DNA from: Cronobacter universalis NCTC 9529
GTDB taxonomy: Bacteria; Pseudomonadota; Gammaproteobacteria; Enterobacterales; Enterobacteriaceae
Direction: 5' to 3'
Assembly: GCF_001277175.1 (NCBI RefSeq)
Contig: NZ_CP012257.1
Location: forward strand, 1,054,001 to 1,118,000
DNA: 64,000 nt
The position numbers and the translations under genes were made by a program. Below are positions 52,834 to 63,317 of the stretch, one piece after another. The number at the start of each line of letters is the position of its first letter. Position 1 is the first letter of the stretch. Under the pieces are notes generated by a model, which made no database searches, was not told where the DNA came from, and was given only the letters and a program-made list of their open reading frames with translations.

Positions 52834-53151
52834 ATGATGATACGCGAGCAGATCGAAGAAAAACTGAAGGCGGCCCTTGAGCCTGTCTTTCTGGATGTGG
52901 TGGATGAAAGCTATCGTCATAACGTGCCGGCGGGCTCTGAAAGCCATTTCAAAGTTGTGCTGGTCAGCGATCGCTTTGTCGGCGAGCGTTTTTTAAATCG
53001 GCATCGCATGATCTACGGCATCCTTAGCGAAGAACTGGCCTCGACGGTCCATGCGCTGGCGCTGCACACCTACACGCTTAAAGAGTGGGAAGGGCTGCAG
53101 GATACCGTCCTGCCTTCTCCGGCCTGTCGGGGAGCCGGCACGCTGGCCTGA
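52834..53151 (+). CDS. bolA: Transcriptional regulator BolA
   Basis: Stress- and stationary-phase-induced regulator that affects cell shape and biofilm, and binds monothiol glutaredoxin with a shared Fe-S cluster. The 105 residues have the BolA fold: [64 protein letters not shown] (with the conserved RHR), and [15 protein letters not shown] with the His that can bind the cluster. Length equals E. coli. Ribosome site GAGGAGAG precedes the ATG. Confidence 0.96.
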   Translation: MMIREQIEEKLKAALEPVFLDVVDESYRHNVPAGSESHFKVVLVSDRFVGERFLNRHRMIYGILSEELASTVHALALHTYTLKEWEGLQDTVLPSPACRGAGTLA

Positions 53152-53211
53152 TCAATCACAGTTGCAACGTCAGGAGCTTTTCCAGTATGTTGCGCCAGCG
53201 GTAAGAAAACG

Positions 53212-53240
53212 AAACGGCCTGCGGGCCGTTTTTGTTTTGC
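53212..53240 (+). terminator. Terminator of bolA
   Basis: Perfect stem AAACGGCC/GGCCGTTT (53212-53219 with 53224-53231), loop TGCG, followed by TTGTTTTG. Confidence 0.85.
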
Positions 53241-53325
53241 CTGAATTTTGCGCGCCATGTGCACTTTTCAGTCGTAATTTTGCCGGGAAGTGTGAAAAGT
53301 GCCGCAATGCCTCGGCTGGCTTTTC

Positions 53326-53354
53326 TCGACTCCCCAAGGGGATGCCGCTATAAT
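53326..53354 (+). promoter_or_regulatory. Putative promoter of tig
   Basis: TCGACT (53326-53331) and a perfect TATAAT (53349-53354) are spaced by 17 bases. The transcript would have a leader of about 140 bases, which contains the alternative hairpins described below. Confidence 0.6.
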
Positions 53355-53376
53355 GCTGCGTCTTATTTTTCGGAAT

Positions 53377-53432
53377 GTCTTCGGGACGATTCTGGCGACA
53401 GGGATAGTGTTTCTGCTAAAGAAGACGTCCCG
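53377..53432 (+). promoter_or_regulatory. Alternative hairpins in the tig leader
   Basis: Two pairings compete. GTCTTC (53377-53382) can pair with GAAGAC (53421-53426), and CGGGACG (53382-53388) can pair with CGTCCCG (53426-53432). The arms occur in the order A, B, A', B' with no linkers, so both cannot form at once. The 349-base bolA-tig gap (53152-53500) contains this structure, the promoter and the bolA terminator, and no gene. Confidence 0.55.
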
Positions 53433-53491
53433 GTTCTGCGAAGCGAATACCATAGGGCTTCCAGAGTTGACCGAGCACTGTGATTTTTTGA

Positions 53492-54799
<1,308 letters not shown>

Positions 54800-54832
54800 G
54801 CCCTTTCATCGTTTCACGACGAGGCACATGGG

Positions 54833-54864
54833 GCCCGTCACCGCAGGGTGACGGGCTTTTTTGT
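54833..54864 (+). terminator. Terminator of tig
   Basis: Perfect ten-base-pair stem GCCCGTCACC/GGTGACGGGC (54833-54842 with 54847-54856), loop GCAG, followed by TTTTTTG. Confidence 0.93.
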
Positions 54865-54934
54865 CACTTTTCCTACCCAAAAATGGCGGGTAAGGGGTGT
54901 TTCGGTGTTAGCGTAACAGCAAAAGATTGTTATG

Positions 54935-54964
54935 CTTGAAACAGGGCATCATTATCCCCATTAA
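54935..54964 (+). promoter_or_regulatory. Sigma32 heat-shock promoter of clpP
   Basis: CTTGAAA (54935-54941) and CCCCATTAA (54956-54964) are spaced by 14 bases, an almost perfect match to the sigma32 consensus. clpP is a known heat-shock gene. Leader length would be about 130 bases; the remainder of the tig-clpP gap (54800-55099) shows no gene. Confidence 0.85.
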
Positions 54965-55099
54965 TGAAACAGTAAAAAGTGAACGACTGGCTGATAATCC
55001 GTCCGTAAGGTGTTTACCGGCAGGAGCATAGTCATCCTGTACGGTCTCAAGTAGAATCAGTGCAGCAGGTTACTCAGAATATTTATCCAGGAGACGGAT

Positions 55100-55723
55100 A
55101 TGTCATACAGTGACGAACGTGATCAATTTGCACCCCATATGGCTCTGGTGCCGATGGTTGTTGAACAGACCTCGCGCGGCGAGCGTTCTTACGATATTTT
55201 CTCCCGTCTGCTCAAGGAACGTATCATTTTTCTGACCGGCCAGGTCGAAGACCAGATGGCCAACCTGATTGTCGCGCAGATGCTGTTTCTGGAAGCGGAA
55301 AACCCAGAGAAAGACATCTATCTTTACATTAACTCGCCGGGTGGGGTAATCACCGCCGGGATGTCAATCTACGACACCATGCAGTTTATTCAGCCGGACG
55401 TCAGCACCATTTGTATGGGGCAGGCCGCGTCAATGGGCGCCTTCCTGCTGACTGCGGGCACGAAAGGGAAACGTTTCTGCCTGCCCAACTCGCGCGTAAT
55501 GATCCACCAGCCGCTGGGCGGCTACCAGGGGCAGGCGACGGACATTGAAATCCACGCCCGCGAAATCCTGAAAGTGAAAGCACGCATGAACGAACTGATG
55601 GCGCAACATACGGGCCAGCCTCTTGAACAAATCGAGAGAGACACCGAGCGCGACCGTTTCCTCTCTGCAGGTGAAGCAGTAGAGTATGGTCTGGTTGACT
55701 CCATCATGACCCACCGTAACTGA
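55100..55723 (+). CDS. clpP: ATP-dependent Clp protease proteolytic subunit
   Basis: Serine protease that forms a 14-mer barrel capped by ClpX or ClpA. The 207-residue precursor has a short propeptide ([14 protein letters not shown] before ALVPMVVEQ). The catalytic triad is S111 ([11 protein letters not shown]), H136 ([10 protein letters not shown]) and Asp at about 185 ([11 protein letters not shown]); [17 protein letters not shown] forms the oxyanion region. Length equals E. coli. It is cotranscribed with clpX after a hairpin-containing gap. Confidence 0.98.
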   Translation: MSYSDERDQFAPHMALVPMVVEQTSRGERSYDIFSRLLKERIIFLTGQVEDQMANLIVAQMLFLEAENPEKDIYLYINSPGGVITAGMSIYDTMQFIQPDVSTICMGQAASMGAFLLTAGTKGKRFCLPNSRVMIHQPLGGYQGQATDIEIHAREILKVKARMNELMAQHTGQPLEQIERDTERDRFLSAGEAVEYGLVDSIMTHRN

Positions 55724-55734
55724 CGCCCGCCACG

Positions 55735-55769
55735 CGAGGGCCGCTATACTCATTAAGAGGTGGCCCTCG
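55735..55769 (+). promoter_or_regulatory. Hairpin between clpP and clpX
   Basis: Stem CGAGGGCC/GGCCCTCG (55735-55742 with 55762-55769), extendable by two pairs, encloses a loop containing TATACT. It has no T-run. It may act in mRNA processing, or the TATACT may be a -10 element of a clpX promoter; both are inferred. Confidence 0.4.
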
Positions 55770-55846
55770 GTATCCTGGCGGCAGGCGCTGGTATTGGCAT
55801 GGCGTTGTCGCGTGCGGCACTAAGAACAGAAAAGAGGTTTTGACTC

Positions 55847-57121
55847 ATGACAGATAAGCGCAAAGACAGCTCAGGCAAACTGTTGTACTGCTCTTTTTGC
55901 GGCAAAAGCCAGCATGAAGTGCGCAAGCTGATTGCCGGGCCGTCCGTGTATATCTGCGACGAGTGTGTCGATCTGTGTAACGACATTATTCGCGAAGAGA
56001 TTAAAGAAGTGGCTCCGCACCGTGAACGCAGCGCTCTGCCGACGCCACATGAGATTCGTAGCCATCTTGACGATTACGTTATTGGTCAGGAAAAGGCGAA
56101 AAAGGTGCTGGCGGTAGCGGTCTACAACCACTATAAGCGTTTGCGTAACGGCGACACTTCCAACGGCGTTGAGCTTGGCAAAAGTAACATTCTGCTGATC
56201 GGGCCGACCGGTAGCGGTAAAACGCTGCTCGCCGAAACGCTGGCGCGCCTGCTGGATGTGCCGTTTACCATGGCCGACGCCACGACGCTGACCGAAGCCG
56301 GTTACGTGGGCGAGGATGTGGAAAACATCATCCAGAAACTGCTCCAGAAGTGCGACTACGACGTACAGAAAGCGCAGCGCGGCATCGTGTATATCGATGA
56401 GATCGATAAAATCTCCCGTAAATCCGATAACCCGTCCATCACGCGCGACGTGTCCGGCGAAGGCGTTCAGCAGGCGCTGCTGAAGCTTATCGAAGGTACC
56501 GTGGCTGCCGTACCGCCGCAGGGCGGTCGCAAGCATCCGCAGCAGGAATTCTTGCAGGTTGATACTTCAAAGATCCTCTTTATCTGCGGCGGCGCGTTCG
56601 CGGGCCTCGATAAAGTTATCGCCAACCGCGTTGAAACCGGCTCCGGCATTGGTTTTGGCGCGACGGTGAAAGGTAAATCGCAGAAAGCGACCGAAGGCGA
56701 GCTGCTCTCTCAGGTGGAGCCGGAAGATCTGATCAAATTCGGTCTGATCCCGGAATTCATCGGTCGTCTGCCGGTGGTGGCTACGCTGAACGAGCTGAGC
56801 GAAGACGCGCTGATCCAGATCCTGAAAGAGCCGAAAAACGCCCTGACCAAACAGTATCAGGCGCTGTTTAATCTGGAAGGCGTGGAGCTTGAGTTCCGCG
56901 ACGAAGCGCTGGAAGCCATCGCGAAGAAAGCGATGTCCCGTAAAACCGGCGCGCGTGGCCTGCGCTCTATCGTAGAAGCGGCGCTGCTGGAGACCATGTA
57001 CGATCTGCCGTCCATGGAAGAAGTGGAAAAAGTGGTCATCGACGAGTCGGTGATTGCCGGCCAGAGCGAGCCGCTGCTGATTTACGGCAAGCCGGAAGCC
57101 CAGCAGGCATCCGGCGAATAA
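55847..57121 (+). CDS. clpX: ATP-dependent unfoldase ClpX
   Basis: AAA+ hexamer that recognises tagged proteins, unfolds them and feeds them to ClpP. The 424 residues contain an N-terminal zinc-binding domain (C15, C18, C37, C40 in CSFC and CDEC), Walker [16 protein letters not shown] (about 120-134), pore loop GYVGEDV, Walker [11 protein letters not shown], an RKH region and the IGF loop (GIGFGA, about 268-273) that docks on ClpP. Sensor 2 lies in the C-terminal [24 protein letters not shown]. Length equals E. coli. It ends at a bidirectional terminator before lon. Confidence 0.98.
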   Translation: MTDKRKDSSGKLLYCSFCGKSQHEVRKLIAGPSVYICDECVDLCNDIIREEIKEVAPHRERSALPTPHEIRSHLDDYVIGQEKAKKVLAVAVYNHYKRLRNGDTSNGVELGKSNILLIGPTGSGKTLLAETLARLLDVPFTMADATTLTEAGYVGEDVENIIQKLLQKCDYDVQKAQRGIVYIDEIDKISRKSDNPSITRDVSGEGVQQALLKLIEGTVAAVPPQGGRKHPQQEFLQVDTSKILFICGGAFAGLDKVIANRVETGSGIGFGATVKGKSQKATEGELLSQVEPEDLIKFGLIPEFIGRLPVVATLNELSEDALIQILKEPKNALTKQYQALFNLEGVELEFRDEALEAIAKKAMSRKTGARGLRSIVEAALLETMYDLPSMEEVEKVVIDESVIAGQSEPLLIYGKPEAQQASGE

Positions 57122-57151
57122 TTCGCCAGTTCCGACAATCAGTTAACATTC

Positions 57152-57182
57152 AATGGGGGAAATATTCCCCCATTTATTTTTC
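57152..57182 (+). terminator. Bidirectional terminator of clpX
   Basis: Stem AATGGGGG/CCCCCATT (57152-57159 with 57167-57174) with loop AAATATT and T-rich flank TATTTTTCC. In E. coli a small RNA, SraA, was reported from the clpX-lon spacer; I cannot tell from the sequence whether one exists here. Confidence 0.85.
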
Positions 57183-57194
57183 CTGCTTCCGTGC

Positions 57195-57224
57195 CGTTGA
57201 ATGTCCGGGAAACATCCCCATATA
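57195..57224 (+). promoter_or_regulatory. Sigma32 heat-shock promoter of lon
   Basis: CGTTGAAT (57195-57202) and CCCCATATA (57216-57224) reproduce the known E. coli lon heat-shock promoter layout, about 80 bases before the lon start. Confidence 0.85.
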
Positions 57225-57307
57225 CTGAATTACTTAATTGGTGATGCCGTGAAGTGCGTTCACATGCGCCCCATCACCAGGCGGAAACTAAACTAAGAGA
57301 GAGCTCT

Positions 57308-59662
57308 ATGAATCCTGAGCGTTCTGAACGCATTGAAATCCCCGTATTGCCGTTGCGCGATGTGGTGGTTTATCCGCACATGGTTATCCCTTTGTTTGTG
57401 GGACGGGAAAAGTCTATTCGTTGTCTTGAAGCCGCCATGGATAATGACAAAAAAGTCATGCTGGTGGCGCAGAAAGAAGCCTCAACGGATGAGCCGGGCG
57501 TGAACGATCTGTTTACCGTCGGTACCGTGGCGTCTATTTTGCAGATGCTGAAACTGCCGGACGGCACCGTCAAAGTGCTGGTCGAGGGTTTGCAGCGCGC
57601 GCGTATCACTACGCTTTCCGACAACGGCGACCATTTCGCGGCGAAAGCGGAATACCTTGAATCGCCAGCTATCGACGAGCGCGAGCAGGAAGTGCTGGTG
57701 CGCACCGCGATCAGCCAGTTCGAAGGCTACATCAAGCTGAACAAAAAAATCCCGCCAGAAGTGCTGACGTCGCTTAACAGCATCGACGATCCGGCGCGTC
57801 TTGCGGATACCATCGCCGCGCACATGCCGCTGAAGCTCAGCGACAAGCAGTCGGTGCTGGAGATGTCCGACATCAACGAACGTCTGGAATACCTGATGGC
57901 GATGATGGAATCGGAAATCGACCTGCTGCAGGTTGAAAAACGCATTCGTAATCGCGTCAAAAAACAGATGGAAAAAAGCCAGCGCGAGTACTATCTGAAC
58001 GAGCAAATGAAAGCCATTCAGAAAGAGCTCGGCGAAATGGACGACGCGCCGGACGAAAACGAAGCGCTGAAGCGTAAAATCGACGCGGCCAAAATGCCGA
58101 AAGAGGCGAAAGAGAAAGCCGAAGCCGAGCTTCAGAAACTGAAAATGATGTCCCCGATGTCCGCCGAAGCGACCGTGGTGCGCGGTTATATCGACTGGAT
58201 GGTGCAGGTGCCGTGGAACGCGCGCAGCAAAGTCAAAAAAGACCTGCGTCAGGCCCAAGAGATCCTGGATACCGACCACTACGGCCTTGAGCGCGTCAAA
58301 GACCGCATTCTGGAATACCTCGCGGTCCAGAGCCGTGTTAACAAAATCAAAGGGCCGATCCTCTGCCTGGTGGGGCCGCCGGGGGTAGGTAAAACCTCGC
58401 TCGGTCAGTCCATCGCTAAAGCGACCGGTCGTAAATATGTCCGTATGGCGCTGGGCGGCGTGCGTGACGAAGCGGAAATCCGCGGTCACCGCCGCACTTA
58501 CATCGGCTCCATGCCGGGTAAACTGATTCAGAAAATGGCTAAAGTGGGTGTGAAAAACCCGCTGTTCCTGCTCGACGAGATCGACAAAATGTCGTCTGAC
58601 ATGCGTGGCGATCCGGCTTCCGCACTGCTGGAAGTGCTCGATCCGGAACAGAACGTGGCCTTTAACGATCACTACCTGGAAGTGGATTACGACTTAAGCG
58701 ACGTCATGTTTGTCGCGACGTCCAACTCCATGAACATTCCGGCGCCGCTGCTGGATCGTATGGAAGTGATCCGTCTGTCCGGTTACACCGAAGATGAAAA
58801 ACTCAACATCGCGAAGCGCCACCTGCTGCCGAAGCAGATCGAGCGTAACGCGCTGAAAGAGAATGAGATTAACGTCGATGACAGCGCCATTATCGGCATC
58901 ATCCGTTACTACACTCGCGAAGCGGGCGTGCGTAGCCTTGAGCGTGAAATCTCTAAACTTTGCCGTAAAGCGGTAAAACAGCTGCTGCTGGATAAATCGC
59001 TCAAACGCATCGAAATCACGGGTGAAAACCTGAAAGATTTCCTGGGCGTGCAGCGCTTCGACTATGGCCGCGCCGACAGCGAAAACCGCGTAGGGCAGGT
59101 GACGGGGCTGGCGTGGACGGAAGTGGGCGGCGATCTGCTGACCATTGAAACCGCGTGCGTGCCTGGCAAAGGCAAACTGACCTACACCGGCTCTCTCGGC
59201 GAAGTGATGCAGGAGTCGATCCAGGCGGCGTTAACCGTGGTGCGCGCCCGTGCTGAGAAACTTGGCATCAACAGCGACTTCTACGAAAAACGTGATATTC
59301 ACGTTCACGTACCGGAAGGCGCCACGCCGAAAGATGGCCCGAGCGCCGGTATCGCGATGTGCACCGCGCTGGTCTCCTGCCTGACCGGCAATCCGGTTCG
59401 CGCCGATGTGGCGATGACCGGTGAAATCACGCTGCGTGGTCAGGTGCTGCCGATTGGCGGTCTGAAAGAGAAACTGCTGGCGGCCCACCGTGGCGGCATC
59501 AAAACCGTGCTGATCCCGGATGAAAACAAGCGCGATCTGGAAGATATTCCGGAGAACGTGATTGCCGATCTGGATATCCACCCGGTCAAGCGCATCGAAG
59601 AAGTGCTGACGCTGGCGCTGCAAAACGCGCCGTATGGCATGCAGGTCGCCACCGCAAAATAG
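57308..59662 (+). CDS. lon: Lon protease
   Basis: ATP-dependent serine protease that degrades misfolded proteins and regulators such as SulA and RcsA; cytoplasmic hexamer. The 784 residues equal E. coli. The N-terminal LON domain (to about 200; [27 protein letters not shown]) is followed by a helical region, the AAA+ module with Walker [11 protein letters not shown] (about 356-365) and [10 protein letters not shown], and the protease domain with S679 in [11 protein letters not shown] and the partner Lys in the [15 protein letters not shown] segment. Start 57308 was chosen over 57254 because [20 protein letters not shown] is the family N-terminus and GAGAGAGCTCT precedes it. Confidence 0.98.
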   Translation: MNPERSERIEIPVLPLRDVVVYPHMVIPLFVGREKSIRCLEAAMDNDKKVMLVAQKEASTDEPGVNDLFTVGTVASILQMLKLPDGTVKVLVEGLQRARITTLSDNGDHFAAKAEYLESPAIDEREQEVLVRTAISQFEGYIKLNKKIPPEVLTSLNSIDDPARLADTIAAHMPLKLSDKQSVLEMSDINERLEYLMAMMESEIDLLQVEKRIRNRVKKQMEKSQREYYLNEQMKAIQKELGEMDDAPDENEALKRKIDAAKMPKEAKEKAEAELQKLKMMSPMSAEATVVRGYIDWMVQVPWNARSKVKKDLRQAQEILDTDHYGLERVKDRILEYLAVQSRVNKIKGPILCLVGPPGVGKTSLGQSIAKATGRKYVRMALGGVRDEAEIRGHRRTYIGSMPGKLIQKMAKVGVKNPLFLLDEIDKMSSDMRGDPASALLEVLDPEQNVAFNDHYLEVDYDLSDVMFVATSNSMNIPAPLLDRMEVIRLSGYTEDEKLNIAKRHLLPKQIERNALKENEINVDDSAIIGIIRYYTREAGVRSLEREISKLCRKAVKQLLLDKSLKRIEITGENLKDFLGVQRFDYGRADSENRVGQVTGLAWTEVGGDLLTIETACVPGKGKLTYTGSLGEVMQESIQAALTVVRARAEKLGINSDFYEKRDIHVHVPEGATPKDGPSAGIAMCTALVSCLTGNPVRADVAMTGEITLRGQVLPIGGLKEKLLAAHRGGIKTVLIPDENKRDLEDIPENVIADLDIHPVKRIEEVLTLALQNAPYGMQVATAK

Positions 59663-59693
59663 TGACCTGACGCAAGCGCGCTGAGAAAAACAG

Positions 59694-59731
59694 GGCTGGC
59701 AGGTGCTTTCGCACTTGCCAGCCTTTTTTTG
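59694..59731 (+). terminator. Terminator of lon
   Basis: Thirteen-base-pair stem GGCTGGCAGGTGC/GCACTTGCCAGCC (59694-59706 with 59711-59723, one G-T pair), loop TTTC, followed by seven T residues. Confidence 0.93.
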
Positions 59732-59778
59732 TATAGCTAATTTAGATTGCCGGTCCGGGGTGCCATCAACAACTCCTG

Positions 59779-59807
59779 TTGTAAGGGCATGTGAGGACTG
59801 CTATAAC
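59779..59807 (+). promoter_or_regulatory. Putative sigma70 promoter of hupB
   Basis: TTGTAA (59779-59784) and TATAAC (59802-59807) are spaced by exactly 17 bases, 65 bases before hupB. Growth-phase control by CRP and Fis is known in E. coli; I do not identify those sites. Confidence 0.65.
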
Positions 59808-59871
59808 TGCTGCGCGGTCGCGTCGTGAAGGATAGCGGTGCGATATAAAATATAAAGAGAGGAAGAGAAGA

Positions 59872-60144
59872 GTGAATAAATCTCAACTGATAGACAAAAT
59901 TGCCGCAGGTGCCGATATTTCTAAAGCAGCGGCTGGACGTGCGTTAGATGCTTTGATTGATTCCGTTACTGAATCTCTGCAGTCCGGGGATGAAGTGGCT
60001 CTGGTTGGCTTTGGTACTTTTTCCGTTCGTGAACGTGCAGCCCGCACTGGCCGCAACCCACAGACGGGCAAGGAAATCACCATCGCGGCTGCGAAAGTTC
60101 CGGGTTTCCGTGCCGGTAAAGCGCTGAAAGACGCGGTTAACTGA
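59872..60144 (+). CDS. hupB: DNA-binding protein HU-beta
   Basis: Histone-like nucleoid protein that bends DNA without sequence specificity, as homodimer or HU-alpha/beta heterodimer. The 90 residues equal E. coli: [32 protein letters not shown], the dimer helices, then [45 protein letters not shown] with the proline-tipped beta arms (RNPQTG). Start is GTG at 59872, behind GAGAGGAAGAG. It has its own promoter and terminator. Confidence 0.98.
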   Translation: MNKSQLIDKIAAGADISKAAAGRALDALIDSVTESLQSGDEVALVGFGTFSVRERAARTGRNPQTGKEITIAAAKVPGFRAGKALKDAVN

Positions 60145-60184
60145 TCCTGTGGCTGGCATCAGCACAGCCAGGGGATAAAAAAAC

Positions 60185-60216
60185 AAGGCGCATCGTCAGA
60201 TGTGCCTTTTTTCTTT
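60185..60216 (+). terminator. Terminator of hupB
   Basis: Stem AAGGCGCATC/GATGTGCCTT (60185-60194 with 60199-60208), loop GTCA, one G-T pair, then TTTTCTTTC. The gap to ppiD (to 60359) otherwise shows only likely promoter sequence. Confidence 0.9.
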
Positions 60217-60359
60217 CTGGATGAGTAATCTGCGGATATGGGCTGACAACCGCCCCGGTTTCTTGTCACAATACGCCTTTGCGCGCAGCGGCTCAGCGGA
60301 TGTCGCCACGTTTCTGTGCGAGTTATACCTGTCATTCTACAGCGGAGTGTTGTTACACC

Positions 60360-62237
60360 ATGATGGACAATTTACGCGCGGCGGCGAATCACGTCGTGCT
60401 CAAGATCATTCTGGGTTTGATTATCCTGTCATTCGTACTGACTGGCGTGAGTAACTACCTGATTGGCGGTAACAGCAACTATGCCGCAAAAGTTAACGAT
60501 CAGGAGATCAGCCGGGCCCAGCTTGAAAACGCGGTCAACATCGAGCGCAACAACCTTGAGAGAAGACTGGGCGACCGTTTCTCTGAGCTCGCGTCCAATG
60601 AACAATATATGGCTGAGCTGCGCCAGCGCGCGCTGCAGGGCCTGATTGACGAAGCCCTGATTGACCAGTATGCGCGCTCGCTGCATCTGGAGATCAGCGA
60701 TGAGCAGGTACGTCAGGCGATTTTCAAAAACCCGGCGTTCCAGAGCGACGGCAAATTCGATAACGCGCGCTACAATGCCATTATCACCAGTATGGGCATG
60801 AGCGCCGATCAATATGCGCAGGCGCTGCGTAATCAGCTCACGACCGATCAACTGGTTAGCGCCGTGATGGGCAGCGACTTCATCCTGCCGGGTGAAAGCG
60901 ATCAGTTCGCCGCGCTCTTCGCCCAGCAGCGCCAGGTACGCACCGCGACCATCGCGGTCGATGCGCTGGCCCAGAAGCAGCAGGTTTCCGAACAGGAAAT
61001 CAAAGACTACTACCAGCAGCACACTAACAACTTCCAGTCGCCTGAGCAGTTCCGCGTAAGCTACATCAAGCTTGACGCCGCAGCGCTCGCTGAGAACGCC
61101 AGTGAAGACGATATTCAGGCGTACTACGACAAACATCAGGATGAATTCGGCCAGCCGCAGCGCAACCGCTACAGCCTGATCCAGACCAAAACCGAAGATG
61201 AAGCGAAAGCCATTCTCGCGCAGCTCAAACAGGGCGCGGATTTCGCCACGCTCGCCAAAGAGAAATCGGTTGATGTCATCACCGCCCGCAACGGCGGCGA
61301 CATGGGCTGGCTGGAGCCGGGCACCACGCCGGATGAGTTCAAAAACGCCGGTCTGAAAGAGAAAGGCCAGCTTTCTGACGTCATCAAATCCTCCGTCGGC
61401 TATCTCATTGTGCGTCTGGACGACATCACGCCGGCTACCGTGAAGCCGCTTTCTGAAGTGCATAACGACATCAGCGCCAAAGTGAAGCAGGAGAAAGCGC
61501 TGGACGCCTTCTTCGCACTGCAGCGTAAAGTGAGCGACGCGGCAAACAACGATAACGAATCGCTGGCCAGCGCTGAAAAAGCCGCGGGCGTGAAAGCGGT
61601 GGAAACCGGCTGGTTCAGCCGTGACGCGGTGCCGGCTGAGATTGACTTCAAGCCAGTGACTGACGCCGTGTTTGGCGGCAACCTGCTGGGCGAGAACGGC
61701 ACGCCGGGCAGCAACTCCGACATCATCACCGTCGATGGCGATCGTGCGTTTGTGCTGCGTATTACCGATCACAAACCGCAGGCGGAAAAACCGCTCGCGG
61801 AGGTGAAAGATCAGGTCACCGCGCTGGTGAAACATCAGAAAGCGCTGAAGGCCGCAAATGACGAAGCGCAAAATCTGCTGAGCGCGCTGAAAGCGGGCAA
61901 AGGCGACGAGGCGCTGAAAGCGGCAGGGGTTGCTTTCAGTCCGGTGAAAACCTTTGAGCGCACCACGCAGGATACGCTGACGCAGCCAGTGTTCGCTCTG
62001 CCGCTGCCAGCCAAAGACAAACCGAGCTACGGCATCGGCAACGACATGCAGGGCAACGTGGTTCTGCTGGCGCTGGATGAGGTACGCAGCGGCACCATGC
62101 CGGAAGATCAGAAGAAAGCGATGGCGCAGCGTCTGACGCAGAACAATGCGGAGATCGCTTTTGACGCGCTGCTGAAGGGCCTGCGCAAAGAGGCCAAAAT
62201 CAAACTCGGCGACGCGAGCACCGCTCCGCAGCAATAA
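60360..62237 (+). CDS. ppiD: Periplasmic folding chaperone PpiD
   Basis: Membrane-anchored parvulin-like protein that contacts substrates leaving SecYEG, with YfgM in E. coli. The 625 residues (E. coli 623) start MMDNLRAAANHVVLKIILGLIILSFVLTGVSNYLIGG, one membrane helix at about 16-36, then SurA-like N-terminal helices and a parvulin domain (about 265-360; RNRYSLIQTKTEDEAKAILAQLKQGADFATLAKEKSVD...NGGDMGWL), which in E. coli PpiD lacks PPIase activity. A C-terminal helical region follows. Start 60360 has two adjacent ATGs; the first is taken. The in-frame codon at 60279 has no family support. Confidence 0.96.
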   Translation: MMDNLRAAANHVVLKIILGLIILSFVLTGVSNYLIGGNSNYAAKVNDQEISRAQLENAVNIERNNLERRLGDRFSELASNEQYMAELRQRALQGLIDEALIDQYARSLHLEISDEQVRQAIFKNPAFQSDGKFDNARYNAIITSMGMSADQYAQALRNQLTTDQLVSAVMGSDFILPGESDQFAALFAQQRQVRTATIAVDALAQKQQVSEQEIKDYYQQHTNNFQSPEQFRVSYIKLDAAALAENASEDDIQAYYDKHQDEFGQPQRNRYSLIQTKTEDEAKAILAQLKQGADFATLAKEKSVDVITARNGGDMGWLEPGTTPDEFKNAGLKEKGQLSDVIKSSVGYLIVRLDDITPATVKPLSEVHNDISAKVKQEKALDAFFALQRKVSDAANNDNESLASAEKAAGVKAVETGWFSRDAVPAEIDFKPVTDAVFGGNLLGENGTPGSNSDIITVDGDRAFVLRITDHKPQAEKPLAEVKDQVTALVKHQKALKAANDEAQNLLSALKAGKGDEALKAAGVAFSPVKTFERTTQDTLTQPVFALPLPAKDKPSYGIGNDMQGNVVLLALDEVRSGTMPEDQKKAMAQRLTQNNAEIAFDALLKGLRKEAKIKLGDASTAPQQ

Positions 62238-62278
62238 CGAGACGTCTCGCACCTTTTTTGCAATTCATTGCAAACCCC

Positions 62279-62303
62279 AAAGGCCGCTTTCGCGGCCTTT
62301 TCC
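62279..62303 (+). terminator. Terminator of ppiD
   Basis: Perfect stem AAAGGCCGC/GCGGCCTTT (62279-62287 with 62292-62300), loop TTTC, followed by TCC. Confidence 0.8.
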
Positions 62304-62383
62304 ATTTCTGAAATCTGGCGTTTGAGCCCGTTTCTCTCTCCGCTTAAGGTGGCGGTGCTGTTAACAAACAAGGAGATCACAGC

Positions 62384-62752
62384 ATGAAACGTGGAATCAA
62401 AGCCTTTTGTCTCGCCGTCGCGCTGGCTGGCGGCGCCTTTTGCACCGCAGCAACCGCGACACCATCAGCCGGAAAAGCTCAGGCGGAGCCGGTAAAAGAA
62501 AAACCGGCCGCCGCCGCGCCGCAGGCGAAGCCGGAAACCGCGCCTGAAACCCTTGAAGAAACCGTGAGCATTAATACCGCCACGGCGGATGAGCTGGCGC
62601 AGGCGATGAACGGCGTCGGTAAAAAGAAAGCGCAGTCTATCGTCAGCTATCGCGAAGAGTATGGCCCGTTTAAGTCCATCGAGGATCTAAAACAGGTGCC
62701 GGGGATGGGCAATTCGCTTGTTGAACGCAATCTTTCCAGGATCCGCCTCTAA
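62384..62752 (+). CDS. ybaV: ComEA-like helix-hairpin-helix protein YbaV
   Basis: A 122-residue exported protein with a ComEA-type DNA-binding fold. Residues 1-27 (MKRGIKAFCLAVALAGGAFCTAATATP) form a signal peptide, followed by an Ala/Pro/Lys-rich linker (about 28-60), and a C-terminal HhH module VSINTATADELAQAMNGVGKKKAQSIVSYREEYGPFKSIEDLKQVPGMGNSLVERNLSRIRL with two GxG turns (NGVGKKKA, PGMGNSLV). ComEA proteins bind incoming DNA in competent bacteria; a role here is not shown. In E. coli it lies between ppiD and fadM, as here. It ends at a terminator that overlaps a FadR-like site. Confidence 0.93.
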   Translation: MKRGIKAFCLAVALAGGAFCTAATATPSAGKAQAEPVKEKPAAAAPQAKPETAPETLEETVSINTATADELAQAMNGVGKKKAQSIVSYREEYGPFKSIEDLKQVPGMGNSLVERNLSRIRL

Positions 62753-62799
62753 CCGTTAATCATCCGCGCTTGCAGAGTTGAAAAACTTTGCCAGACTAA

Positions 62800-62816
62800 A
62801 GAGGTCATACCAGTGG
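62800..62816 (-). promoter_or_regulatory. FadR-like operator of fadM
   Basis: On the minus strand the 17-base sequence CCACTGGTATGACCTCT matches the FadR operator pattern (A/T)NCTGGTNNGACCNNNT, with the core CTGGTATGACC. fadM is an established FadR-repressed gene in E. coli. The site lies 62 bases before the fadM ATG. Confidence 0.65.
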
Positions 62817-62833
62817 TGTGGCCTCTGTTTTTT
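62800..62833 (+). terminator. Terminator of ybaV
   Basis: A twelve-base-pair stem (62800-62811 with 62815-62826, two G-T pairs) with a three-base AGT loop is followed by GTTTTTTAT. It lies 47 bases after the ybaV stop and contains the FadR-like operator. Confidence 0.7.
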
Positions 62834-62877
62834 ATATCACCCTGTATCCACTACAAAAAAGAAAAGGTTCAAGCGCT

Positions 62878-63276
62878 ATGCAGACTCAAATCAAAGTGCG
62901 TGGGTATCACATGGATGTTTATCAACATGTGAATAACGCGCGTTATCTGGAGTTTCTGGAAGAAGCCCGCTGGGACGGGCTGGAAAACGACGAAAGCTTC
63001 AAATGGATGATGGCGAACAATATCGCGTTTATCGTCGCCAACATTAATATCAACTACCGGCGGCCCGCCGTGCTTGGCGATCTGCTGACGGTCACCAGCC
63101 AGATAAAGCAGCTTAACGGTAAAAGCGGGGTGTTAAGCCAGGTCATTACGCTGGAGCCGGAAGGCGAGGTGGTTGCCGATGCGCTCATCACCTTTGTGTG
63201 TATCGATTTGAAAACACAAAAAGCGTTGCCGATTGAGGGCGAGCTGCGTGAAAAACTGGAAAAAATCACAGGGTAA
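62878..63276 (+). CDS. fadM: Long-chain acyl-CoA thioesterase FadM
   Basis: Hotdog-fold thioesterase that removes poorly degraded acyl-CoAs such as 3,5-tetradecadienoyl-CoA during oleate breakdown, in the cytoplasm. The 132 residues equal E. coli: MQTQIKVRGYHMDVYQHVNNARYLEFLEEARWDGLE with the catalytic Asp in YHMDVYQHVNNARY, then NINYRRPAVLGDLLTVTSQIKQLNGKSGVLSQVI. Start 62878 was chosen over 62818 because the longer form adds residues absent from the family. In E. coli queC follows; here a CRISPR array does. Confidence 0.96.
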   Translation: MQTQIKVRGYHMDVYQHVNNARYLEFLEEARWDGLENDESFKWMMANNIAFIVANININYRRPAVLGDLLTVTSQIKQLNGKSGVLSQVITLEPEGEVVADALITFVCIDLKTQKALPIEGELREKLEKITG

Positions 63277-63284
63277 ATTCTGCA

Positions 63285-63317
63285 ATGACGGCGGCTGTGC
63301 CCGCCGTCATGGATTTA
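63285..63317 (+). terminator. Hairpin after fadM
   Basis: Perfect ten-base-pair stem ATGACGGCGG/CCGCCGTCAT (63285-63294 with 63301-63310), loop CTGTGC, followed by GGATTTATCG without a T-run; a weak terminator or transcript end. Confidence 0.45.

Noticed and set aside
53241..53340. A possible small gene between bolA and tig (for example an open frame near 53232-53483)
   Set aside because: No family resemblance, no ribosome site, and it crosses the tig promoter and structured leader.
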